Position numbers and translations under genes: made by a program. Of a DNA stretch of 64,000 bases, positions 12,163 through 22,765 are shown in pieces. The notes under the pieces were generated by a model. That model did not search any database. It was given only the letters and a program-made list of their open reading frames with translations, and had not been told where the DNA came from. Each line of letters begins with the position of its first letter. Positions within the stretch are counted from its first letter, which is position 1. Origin of the DNA: Lutraria lutraria (Eukaryota > Mollusca > Bivalvia > Venerida > Mactridae); assembly GCA_964023205.1 (NCBI GenBank), contig OZ026833.1:3284965-3348964 (forward strand), read 5' to 3'.

Positions 12163-13791
12163 TATTTTGGAGGAACTTAACTTAATTATGCTTATACATA
12201 AGTTCTCCGTCATATAAGTCGCTGTCTCCTGTACATGGCGCTTATTTGTCTGTACAAAAATCCTACGTATAAAAACGCATATGCATGAACGTATGGAACA
12301 CACATATATCGGCGCAATATCCAATGCGCATGCGCACTTATGACTGACAAGTGTTGCATACTTAGTACATTTTTCATTGCATAGGGAATGGGAAGCCGCT
12401 TGCATATTTGACACTGAACTATACCACTAGGGTGTAGTAAAAACTGTATGTCAGATTTTACATATTTCCGTATCATTCTGTATCAATTATGTAGATATAG
12501 CAATGTGCAAAGAATACTAAAAGATCCTAAAAGCTCTGCCATTACGGTATGCTGTTTAAACTGTTTTATGACTTGCTCAATAACAATTCCCTTAAGTAGA
12601 TGCGAAATGTAATGCCTGCATTTTATAAAGCGCACATTTTATACAGCTCGCTCTGATAGTTCTGCCATTGTGGTACATCGGTTGAACGAGTAGCAAAGAA
12701 ATGTTGACTCGGGTGACTGTCTGGTTTTTGGACTTGATTTTTATCAAAATCAAGTCCTTTGTAATCATTGACTTATATTTGTCGCTGGACTCCGTAACAG
12801 CTTGGTTAAAAGAATGCCACATAAAGGAAATAGTACGCAAGTGAATGGTATGTTTATATAGAAGTATCTGGAATCTTTCCCCAATTAAGTGTGTCAGATC
12901 TAAATACATTTCAAATCATTCTATTGTAACTACATGGAAAGAGTCATGTATCTAAATAAGTGCTTGTCGGTAGATACATGAGATTTTCAAATGCGTAGAA
13001 TTAAAACCGCGTATTCACTGTCCAATAAAATATCTTGCCGTAAAAGTAGTTCTACTTTCGGTTTTCGTTCGATAGTTCAGAAAAATCTCCACGGACGTAT
13101 TCATGCATTTGCAACAATCTACCATCGATGTGTGTGTTTTGTGCCTTTCTAACATTTCTTAATATTACAAAGCGAATTCTCATGTAATCGTATTCTGTGA
13201 TATTCACACCAACTAGTGTTATTTTGATGACGGAATCGCTATTTATAGACTCAATCCCCGCAGTGGCTAGTAGCAAAGCGTAACCGATGTGGGGAGTTTG
13301 ATTTATCGAAGGTTGAATGTTAAAACTGCGGCTTAAGAATAATAATTTGAGTCGCTAAATACGAACGTAAATTACTGGATACGTGCTTTTAAAATTTACT
13401 GTTTATGAGTTCCTTTTACGCCAGATTATTTAGAATTACATAATCACGTCTGAATTTCATGCAGCATCGGGTTAACTATAGGTCATATAGGTCTTACTCT
13501 ACTGTGTCAGGACCTTTTTGATTTGAGTGACCCTGAATGTGTTCAATGCGACGATGTTCTGTTGTGTTAAAACCAGAAGAATCAATGCTTATATTTACTG
13601 TTACTGAAGTGTTTTTTACTAGTTTTGTACAATAAAGAGTTTTTAATGCAATTAAATTGTCCTCAATTAATTTGCTAATCATTAAACTTTCCAATATCAG
13701 GCTTTTTTCATTTTAGAGAAGGGACTATAGTAATTAAAGCCCTAGCTTATGTCATTTACCTATATGCATATGACCTGCATTACAATATGAA
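12163..13791. other. Intergenic with a perfect 12-bp hairpin
   Basis: At 12730-12757 'ggacttgatttt' is followed by a four-base loop and its exact complement. The overlapping minus-strand frames at 12076-12476 and the 105-codon frame at 12592-12909 show no domain and are treated as chance. Confidence 0.45.
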
Positions 13792-13918
13792 TGAAAAATC
13801 GGTCCGTAATTTTAAATGTTAAAATATTTGTATGGGCTCGAACGATGTGGGTACACATTTCTCTCTTTTGTCTCGTATGGTAAAAATCAAGTCCGACAGT
13901 ACTTTCAGTACTTTGATT
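13792..13918 (+). repeat. Twin 127-bp dispersed repeat, copy 2
   Basis: This is the partner of the block at 1-127, differing at three positions near the left end. Flanking sequence on both sides is unrelated to the flanks of copy 1, so this is a discrete transposed or duplicated unit rather than part of a long duplication. No TIR/TSD pair was found at its edges. Confidence 0.8.
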
Positions 13919-15699
13919 TTTATTGGAAGTCATTTTCTTAGATCCCATTGTACGCGCACCATATAAATATTGGAAAGAGCCTTAATAGTCAATACCGTAA
14001 TATTTTAAATTGTATACTAAGGGCGACGCACATTACGGACAACAATGACGTGATAACTGATTGTTACTAATTAAAGACTTTCACATCATGACAATGCTAT
14101 CAGGAGTACATCGGTAGGCTTCTACTTAATCCACCTCATCTTCACTCAATGTGTCATTTATAAATTAGATGTGAAAGATCGAGAAGGCGTAAAAGGTCAA
14201 TTATCGACACCGGAAATAAACGATTACACAAAAAGCTACTTCATTCATGAAATGATATTCCTCTCCTAAGTTTCGGCAAAACAAATCTCGCTCTCATCTC
14301 ACGTGAGACCAGTCACGGAATGTCACGTCTTTTACCCTAATATAATAACTCATTATCACGCCCTGCGGAAGCTTCTCTTCGTGTCATACTGAAAAACTTG
14401 CCTGAACTCAAATGCACATCGCTTGTAAAAGTTAATGGTGCACAAACAAACACCGCCAAAAAACACAATAATTGCGATCTGTAGAATCCTTTTAGCAAGT
14501 TAACCTTTATTTGAAATCCCGGAAGAAGCAATTGTGAATCAAATATTGACTTTGTAAACAATACTTGATTAAGCTTGCGTGTACTATTAGTCTTAGTTCA
14601 ACACCAAACGATTAAAAACATCTTGATAATATATTTTTTTCTCATTTGACATTCAGCCCTCGTATGTCTGGCATGCCTTATCTTATTGATATCTTGATTT
14701 GTAATAAAAACAATTAAAACAATTTCATTCTAGACTAATGTCAGCTTACTTGTACCATGTGTTCTGATGTTCAAATCTGCATTGGAAGGTATGCAACTTG
14801 AAAATGACCCGGTGGTTATGTTCAATGTCTACGTTTTGTTCTCACGAAAACAAAGCACACACACATAGACTAACCTTTATATGGCCATCATTTGTCATGG
14901 GTTCTTGACGGCAGAATACGTTCCCAAAGGGCGATTAAATTTATTGTCCATTTCGTCTGGTAAAGCCTGTATTTGATAGACGGAATACAGAATACAAAGT
15001 CGAAACTCGATTTCACGTGTATTCGTCTACAATCTACTGTTTCTCTAGATTTCCTTATGAAAAACAACAAGTCTTTGCTGATGAAATGATATTTGTGATG
15101 CAAATATAATATGAAGAAAAAGTGGTGCCGGTAATTTGTTCAAGTGATCCATAAGGTTTGGAACACATTTTGCATGACCATATCGAAACGGTGCCTTCGA
15201 TACTTTACTATACTCGGTTTAAGCCTTATATGACATTCCAATGCGATTCAGTTGACTTGTTCTATTCATGTACCATATCGATGTTCACTAACGATGCATA
15301 CGTTCTTTTATAGAAAAAAAAATTAACATAAATCTGGCAACTCGACGATGCTGACAGACGGTTGTCAAGCAGAAAATTAGTGGTATACTGTATCATAAAT
15401 CATACATTTCAAATGATAATTGACAATTTACCCCCGAGGTGTAATAAGTCATTTCACATAGTCACGATTTTTAATTAATGATTCTTTACTCATAGAACTT
15501 TCTTTGTAACCCATACCTACTTTTATCAACGACATAATTGTTTTGATTGTAGAAATACTCCGTGTATGGTTCACTGTCACGTGTCCTTGTGTGCAACGTT
15601 TGGCTATTTACTTGTTTCTCGAACGAACACTTTGTTGTCATTAAACACATACGCTTATTATACGTGAAAACTCTCAGTGTTGACTTCAACTTTAAAACT
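13919..15699. other. Intergenic, nothing recognised
   Basis: Only short, domainless minus-strand frames are seen (74 codons at 14337-14561, 71 at 14888-15103, 79 at 15486-15725). No tandem repeats or paired termini were found. Confidence 0.45.
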
Positions 15700-15895
15700 A
15701 ATCTCCGTGGCCGTCTAGTAAACAATAGTCCTTCACGAAAGTGAGTTAGAATCCCACCAAAGGATATTTAACGTGAGGAAGCTGTCCAGCTGGTTTACGA
15801 AAGACCAACGATTCTATGGGGTCCATATCTACATCGGTTTAAGCTGGAAAAATCACCAAGTGACCATGGCTTTTAGTGCAACAGTTAACTACCGT
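15700..15895 (+). mobile_element. tRNA-derived SINE, degraded
   Basis: A degenerate pol III A box (tggccgtctag, 15709-15719) and B box (gagttagaatccc, 15743-15755) are separated by about 35 bp. They are followed by a body beginning 'gaggaagctgtccagctggt' and continuing with 'aagctggaaaaatcacca'. A matching body occurs at about 61054 ('gaagctgctgtccaactggc'), and the 'tggaa..tcgcca' part recurs at 22471. The weak tail 'gtgcaacagttaac' corresponds to the 'gtgcgacattaaac' tail at 11249. This supports a dispersed SINE family in the window; the precise family name is unknown. Confidence 0.55.
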
Positions 15896-15929
15896 GAAAA
15901 AACATTAAAACCATCTCATCAAACGTATG

Positions 15930-17032
15930 GGACACGTATCTTTAGCTCAGTTTTCACCCTCGATATAGTCCAAAAGAAGGTCCCAATGATATGGAGTCTA
16001 CAATAGTTAGTATTTACACGTACATATTAACGGACATCTGTAATTTGTTGTTATAACTATTACTAGTATTTGGGCGGCAATCAGACCGCTTGATGCGATG
16101 TTGTTCGGAGTCTCAGATTTAAACTCGGCATCAAAATCCTTTGATTATGTACAAGGACTGGCCCCGAGATTATAAAACTCGTTTGCAGTCTCTGACCTCA
16201 AGTCTCAATTCCATTCTTAGAGTATTATAGTTGACACGATAGGGCTGATTAATGTTTAGATACACATTCATGACAATTAGGCTGTCAGACTTACGTGTCA
16301 GTTATTACACTATTATTGTCTGATCAGAATTTACTTAGAAACATTGAAAGACAAGATATGAGACCTAAGCTCCGAGACCAATCTCGCGTTTTATAGCCTC
16401 AGACTATGTTTGTTGACCTAGAAAAAAACTACCGAAAGTGACTGATAAAAATGTATTCTTGTTGCAATCGTCAATATGAAATATAAAATATATACCATCA
16501 TAAAATCTTTCAGAATTTGTGTGATAAACCACAGCACATACATTAATTTCGTTTAAACGAACATATTTGATACCGAATACTGTAAAAACCAGGGTCAAGA
16601 TTTTCAAGAAAACAATCGCAGCTCCTGCTGGATAAATTTACTAACGAAATTTATGTAATAAGAATTTATTGAAACGTAAATGTATTAATAAAAAGCGTGT
16701 AAGGGCAAATAGGTATAGCAGTCACATTTTGACAACGGCATGAGCAGCAATCAAATAAGATCTTGAAGTGATCTTAAACTACGCCATTGGTTTGTTTTAA
16801 TAATGAATGTAATTACGTATTACGTCGTTTGGAAATAGAAAATTGCGTTTAATAAAATAAATGGAATTTTCATTTGCTATTGTCAGTTCTATCACAATGG
16901 TTTATTGATAATACTGCTGACAGACATTATAAGGGCAACCACACGTTGTTTACAGTCTACAATTTTGTAATGGAGATAATGAGTATGTGAATGCTATTTT
17001 GTGTAAAGTATTATAAGTGTAACTAAGCATTG
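15930..17032. other. 3' flank of the receptor gene; candidate poly(A) signal
   Basis: On the minus strand an AATAAA hexamer (plus-strand tttatt, 16901-16906) lies about 130 bp downstream of the receptor stop codon and is a plausible cleavage signal. The rest holds only short frames without domains. Confidence 0.35.
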
Positions 17033-18073
17033 TCATTTCATGACTCTCAGTTCATTCATAGAAATCCCATGGCACTGGGCCCTTATAGGGAGCTCTATAT
17101 ACAAACGACTTCTACTCTGAGCATTATTGGAGGCATTCAGTCGTTTGCTTCGCCGACAAACATATTGTTTAAAGTATATATATACTATAAGATACAAAAT
17201 ACCTCTTGTATAATATACACACTCTGATATTTCATACAAGAGGCTTATATGGAGAGTACTTTCTCTTGCACCACTTTTTGTCAATGTAGCAATCTCAAAT
17301 GGCGTATGACATAGCACGAATACTAACACAATAAAAAATATAAACCGCATTATATAATAGTAAGTTTCAAATCTCTGTTTGATAGTACCATGCTGTTTCC
17401 TTAAAATCGCACAAAATTCAGCTCCTAGAATTAAACACGGAATTACGTACAAAACAATAAAATCCAGGGAAAGAAACGCACACTTCATTGATCTGAATCT
17501 ATTGGAAAAGAAACATGTTTTGCCGTAAAGTATTGTTGACGAATCCATGAAATATTCAATGTGGGCTACTTTTTCGCTGTCGTATATGGTGTAGAAAACT
17601 ACAGTCCAAATGTTGTAAGCTGTTGAGAAGAACCATACAAGCGTAATGAAGAACATACAACGACCAGCTGTAATGAACCTTGATGGATGTAGAATATTCA
17701 GGATCTTCTCTGTGGTTAAGAGTATTACTGTATATGACACAGCTGTCCGTGAAATACATAAGGCGTAAAAATACGATTTGCATAAATAGACTGACATTGA
17801 TTTTTCTAAGGCAATAACAATATTGTAAGGTATTGCCCCTGCGCAACAAACAACATCAGCCATGGCTAATGAAAACACAAATACGTTCGTAGTCCTCCCT
17901 AATAGCCTTCTCTGACATATAAGAACTAGTATCCCAATGTTGCCAATAAGATTAAGACTGCAAATGACGGCATTGGCAAAATGTAATGAATATTGATAAG
18001 TTTTTAATCCTTCGGCATTATCAACCGTTGAGTTGGTAAAGTTGTCAAGTAAACTCATAGGTGAGTTATTCAT
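17033..18073 (-). CDS. Orphan class A (rhodopsin-like) GPCR, intronless
   Basis: This is a plasma-membrane receptor of 346 residues from the first ATG (18073). The frame stays open back to a stop near 18154 but contains no earlier ATG. The N-terminus has three N-glycosylation sequons (N2, N11, N14). Seven hydrophobic segments lie at about 30-53, 63-90, 98-124, 139-162, 198-224, 242-265 and 285-303. Family landmarks are GN in TM1 (N45), LAMAD in TM2 (D73), the TM3 cysteine (C98) able to pair with C187 in extracellular loop 2, W147 in TM4, P212 in TM5, and CHTPF (C255, P258) in TM6. Two activation motifs are altered: DRY reads EKI (122-124) and NPxxY reads YLIVY (294-298). The short basic C-tail suits a peptide-type receptor, but the ligand cannot be deduced. 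Single-exon, lineage-expanded orphan receptors are common in molluscs. An upstream non-coding exon is possible. A recent pseudogene is unlikely, because the frame is fully open. Confidence 0.88.
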   Translation of the reverse strand: MNNSPMSLLDNFTNSTVDNAEGLKTYQYSLHFANAVICSLNLIGNIGILVLICQRRLLGRTTNVFVFSLAMADVVCCAGAIPYNIVIALEKSMSVYLCKSYFYALCISRTAVSYTVILLTTEKILNILHPSRFITAGRCMFFITLVWFFSTAYNIWTVVFYTIYDSEKVAHIEYFMDSSTILYGKTCFFSNRFRSMKCAFLSLDFIVLYVIPCLILGAEFCAILRKQHGTIKQRFETYYYIMRFIFFIVLVFVLCHTPFEIATLTKSGARESTLHISLLYEISECVYYTRGILYLIVYIYFKQYVCRRSKRLNASNNAQSRSRLYIELPIRAQCHGISMNELRVMK

Positions 18074-19379
18074 ATTTGGAGTGCAAACACCATTTGCACT
18101 AAGCCTCTGTTGATAGCTGGCAAGTTCATAACACAATAACTTAACTATGATTCAGTTTGTTTCTCAGTTTTTTTTGTGTGTGTAAATCTTCGTTCATATT
18201 ACTCGGAGAGCCATAAGTATTTAATTATCCTGTTTCAAATATAACTTGTAAATCATTAACCACATATTCCTGTTTCGTTCCAATATTCGATGCAATTAAC
18301 GTATGGCGAATTTAGAGACAGGTAGTGTATCTCATTAATCAGCGACAATCACATCCACACGAGATGTTGCGAAAATAGCATTTATTGAAACTATCGTAGT
18401 AGCACAGCGTAAAGCCTATTTGTTTCATCAGTGTAACACGTTTGGTTATATGTTTGGCATCTTCATTTGCTTACTGCAACACTTGCGAACATAAATGCCT
18501 CCAATCCAGTCTAAAATAAAACTAGCAAACTTGGGCTTGGAATGGTTGCTAATCCTTTAAAAGAAATTGGTCAGGTAAAAACGTATACTTTTTGTACCAA
18601 ACGACCATAAAAGCTCATCTTTATCTTATAGGTGATAACACAAGCTGTCATTGTTTTGTACCAAGCATGCGTTTATTGTTTACACATTAGGCATCAGTGT
18701 TATACTTTATGTCACTGCTTCGTGATAAATCCCAGTTCTAACACAAAACGAACTGTATCAACATTATAAAAATCGCATCATGTTCCATAAAGTATACTTA
18801 ACACGCAAAATTATCCACGTTTTGTTGGAGCTTAGTAGTCGTCTTCACAAGCGATTCCTTAATGCTATCCTCGTGTGATGAGAGGGTCAGTGTTGACTAT
18901 TAGAATGTCCTGTGATCTTGAAAAGCTTCCTCGATGAACAAAAAAGCCAAATGGACAGACTTGCGAATAAGAATTGTTCGTAATGCGTTCAACAGCTACT
19001 CTAAATGGAAAGAAAATTAGTTTCAATGTAAAAACACCGAATAACCATAATGAGGCTAATTTAACTGGACACAGCTATACTATTTGTTTCCGTACATGTT
19101 ATTAACTCTTGAATCAATGAGACAACACGGTGTCACGTGGTTTGTTTCAGCATTATTACCTTTTCTTTCATTCACAGCTAGAAAGGGAATAAGTACGAAA
19201 GTGAATGATTGTTGCGTTAACTGACATTTATGACTACTTGTGTCCAAATATACCAAATATGGAACGAAGTTAATGTAATATATATTTGTATCATGAAGTG
19301 GAAAAAGGTTGCCCGTGAATTCTGTATCTGTAGAATATGTTATTTGAATATAAGTACGTTTTTTTTTTAATATGTTATA
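18074..19379. other. Upstream region of the receptor; no promoter recognised
   Basis: I see no TATA box close to the start codon on the minus strand and no further exon with clear coding signal. The sequence is unique-looking AT-rich DNA. Confidence 0.35.
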
Positions 19380-19389
19380 AGAAGGATAA

Positions 19390-19465
19390 AAATCGGGACT
19401 TTATCTTTACTTCGATATAAGCGGGATTTCGATATAAGCGATTTCGATATAATGAGTTTCGACTG
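19390..19465. mobile_element. Pogo/Tigger-like terminus, truncated
   Basis: The block has three 'tcgatataagcg / tcgatataa' repeats and ends '...gagtttcgactg' directly before TA (19466-19467). Read from the other strand it begins 'cagtcgaaactcattatatc', a pogo/Tigger-style terminus comparable to the complete element at 1631-1829. No matching left end is visible, so this is a fragment or a one-ended relic. Confidence 0.4.
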
Positions 19466-19631
19466 TATGTTGTTATATTCGATCAAAATTGAATAGATAG
19501 AAATGCTTATTATTGCTACAACATGTTTTCGTGACTGTTCCATCACTAGACCTAATAAACCATGTGATCAATAAAGTATAAAATTGCTTTTCGTGCTGAA
19601 ATACAGCTAATATATATTGTGTGGCAATTAA

Positions 19632-20707
19632 AGACCTTTTCGGTATTCCGCTTCATTTTACACACAGACATATAGGAAAAATTAAAACTAATCAATGATT
19701 TTTTTTAAAACTTTGCATGATCGTAGCATATGATAACAGAAACATTTTAAGCGAAAAAAAATTGGGGGTCACTGATCTCGTTTTTGAGTTAGCTGCCCTC
19801 GAACTTGAAGTTTTGCTTATTTTATGTCATTTCAAGGGCAGATAACTCATATATAAATCTTAAATGCCATGGTTTTACTTTTGGTTAATGTTTTTTCATT
19901 TTATTCTTGGTCTAAAAACAAAATTTCATGCAATTCCAATAATATTTATATTGTCTTTTCTCAGTTGAAGTTAAGACACTGAACATTCTTCAAAATTAAG
20001 GCATTTTTAAAGCCCCATTAGCTTTTTGCTGTAGAAAAAAATATGCAAAAACATTTAATTGATGATATTATCCCAAGATAATTATTACCGACAAAACAAG
20101 CCCTTTTTCGTCTAAAAACACTCATTTTACTGTGATTTTTGCTTTTATAAACTTGAAAAATGTAGAGCGCGTGACGTCACTTTACTACGTGTGCATAGCA
20201 TGACTGCGGAAAAACACAGGTGTTCTATAAATAGTATTTATTTCAATGATATTGAAAAAAAAAACGATAGTGGTTTCGGAAACAGTTTTTCTTGCTTCAA
20301 GGTATGCACGGGAGGAAAACACACCGGATTCTTCTGCTATAGAACAAACAGGAACTATTAAGACCAAAACATGTATAAGCTTATGGGACTTTAAGAAAAT
20401 TGGCATTGGTTTAGGTAAAGAAAGAAAGGTAAAAACACACTCTTAATAATTCATGAAATATTTCAGGATGACCTGAAAAGAAGTCGGCTACATAAAAATG
20501 AAAATAGATTAAGCCTTGCTTTCCATTATGGTGAATTATCTGCCCCTGAAATGACCTAAAATAAGCAAAAAAATCAAGGGCAGATAACTCAAAAACGAGA
20601 TCAGTGACCCCCATTTTTTCGTTTCTGTTGTTTCTAAAAATTCATTGATCAGTTTTAATTTTTCCTATATGTCTATGTGAAAATGTAGCGAACTACCGAA
20701 AACGTCT
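19632..20707. mobile_element. TTAA-flanked inverted-repeat element (outer, interrupted)
   Basis: TTAA lies on both sides (19628-19631 and 20708-20711). Long imperfect inverted arms cover about 19632-19850 and 20530-20707. Their shared words include 'agacatataggaaaaatt', 'gggggtcactgatctcg', 'agggcagataactc' and 'aataagcaaaa'. The TTAA target points to piggyBac- or Kolobok-type transposases acting in trans. A second TTAA element (20011-20390) sits inside the loop; removing it leaves about 690 bp. Minus-strand and plus-strand frames in the arms are by-products of the repeat, not genes. Confidence 0.72.
20011..20390 (-). mobile_element. TTAA MITE family, copy 1 (nested)
   Basis: This 380-bp unit is flanked by TTAA (20007-20010 and 20391-20394). 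Its termini are 'agccccattagc' and 'gcttatgggact', inverted relatives. Its reverse complement is colinear with 55256-55638 and 62512-62912. Shared blocks include 'ttttttcaatatcattgaaa', 'tgtttccgaaaccactatcg' and 'gtgacgtcacgcgctctaca'. There is no coding capacity. Its insertion in the loop of the larger TTAA element gives a relative age: it is the later arrival. Confidence 0.8.
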
Positions 20708-20711
20708 TTAA

Positions 20712-22470
20712 AGAAAAGACCATCATGTTAATATATCTAGCTTTGGTAATTATGTGTAGAACAATATTTGATAATTATGTTGTTTCATTTAAAAATGTAC
20801 ATTTTCTGATTGGTGATATCGTAACGTCAGTCTTTGTTTGGTTTGCTCCACGTGGTGACGATATAATATTGCTCATGGTCACCAAATCCGTTAGTTATTG
20901 TCTGTTTTCGAAATTTACAGATTAATCACAGTGTACTTTTAAGAGACAATCGACACTTAGTGTTGCTGTGGCGTTCAGTTTTGTCTTGTAATTGACAATA
21001 CTAGTTATGTAGCTGTCAGCCCTTGGTAAGGTTATGTCACAAAAAAGTGACTCCGTCCTTTTTATTTCGTGAACAAGACTAAATGACATTATCAATCAAA
21101 TGTAAACGAATTCATGCTATATTCATATTTCCTAAAGTATACTATCGTTCAGAATACGTTGTGTTGACAACTGCGGAAAAGTCATCCAAAAGTTGCACGA
21201 CCTTGTTTATTATTTTCACGATAATAACGAACGTATTTCTGTGCTTGAATTGTAGGTTTTCTTACATAACATGGTAACTTGTGATAATTTGAACATTGTG
21301 TAATTTATGTTTAATTATAATTGCCAATCAAAAATGTATTAATTCGCGAATAAGTACAAACTGTAATGAATGTGCAGCACAATTACTTGCAGGTGGACTT
21401 GAACGGAAGCATTAAAACGTTAGAAGTGATTTAAATATGTATCAATAATTTTACTGGAGGCAATTCCAACCACCTTAGCATGATAAGTCTAAAACGTTCA
21501 CTAAACAAAGCCATCATGTTGATATTCTATTATGAACATTCTGTTGTCTAAATTTGTCATTTGTGTGCGATATTTATGAAAGGAATGAAAAAGTTAGTTA
21601 ATCTTGATTATGTAAAGAGTATGTCAGAAATAAATATTTAAAAACAACGCAGTTTTTTTTATAAACACTGATAGTGTTACAATGAGACCGTGAAATCTGG
21701 TTTGACTCATTGTTTTCATATAAATTTAACTTTTACCCTTGTCACTGTGTGTACATGTATATATATAAGAATGTAAAAATGTATGTTTCAATACGTAAAT
21801 AAACTCATACCTTTCACGTTAGTTTTTGCCCGTGGTACGTCATTTTTTCCCTGGCCAATCACTAAATTCACCCATTTATTATTTCGCTTAATTCAAATTA
21901 GGTACCACAAAACTGACAAATAATATTAGTAACTGGTATGACAAAATAAATGATACTCCATCAAATGTAGTCCATTATTGTCCATTGTCATTCCATTAAT
22001 ATAACAACGAATTTACCTTAATCCAATACACGCTTGTCCTGTTTCAGCGGCCAGAGTAACTATCTCACAGAAATAACTGTTTACAAATATCCAGTATCGA
22101 AATTTTCCCACCAAGCCAAGTCTGTTACATTGTCAGACTATGATGGCATCTCACAATTCAAAATGAAATCAGTTACATACCATATCAGCCAATATTTACA
22201 GCCCGTTTATGCTTAAACTGCGCAAGTTCTCTCACCCAAGTCGAATGACTAGATGTAGCGTATAGCGAAGTGTCAGACATACGCCAAGGGTTTAATTAAA
22301 TTGGAAAATATTCTATTGCACCATCAAACAACACTCGAACGGATGAATCAAAATGAACATTTTTTTTTTTTTTCCTTCATAAAATAGATATATTTCCGTC
22401 GAAAAAGAAATTAGAAATACCGTTACGTTGCTTTGTGTAGTAATCGTGTTTTTCCTCTACCCTTAATATT
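20712..22470. other. Intergenic, nothing recognised
   Basis: Frames at 20725-20925, 21083-21277 and 22034-22216 are short (60-66 codons) and without domains. No repeats were identified. Confidence 0.45.
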
Positions 22471-22530
22471 TGGAAGTCGCCAAACAACCCTGGCCGCCGG
22501 TGCCACGTTAAACCCCAATGCAAAATAATC
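22471..22530 (+). mobile_element. SINE 3' tail fragment
   Basis: The stretch has 'tggaagtcgcca' followed by 'ccgccggtgccacgttaaac'. It corresponds to the end of the SINE body at about 15845-15895 and to the tail at 11245-11262. Only the last 60 bp survive. Confidence 0.5.
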
Positions 22531-22765
22531 CAATATTTTTTTGCTTCCTATACTTTTATTTTTTTATTATTTTTATATTCATTTTTCATAATCATTTTAT
22601 AATTATTATGTTTGTTTTATTCTATATACGAGCTCAAGTATCATGTTTATATGTACATGTTCATTTGTACTCATTTTTGTTGTGCTTATAAATGTGTATT
22701 TCCTCATGGGCCATAAGTCTTAACGGATTGACTGAAATAAACTCTTGTTAAGACATTCTTATAAT

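Noticed and set aside
16060..16420. Inverted-repeat element suggested by 'gagtctcagattt' and 'gcctcagac'
   Set aside because: Matches are too short and scattered to define arms or ends.
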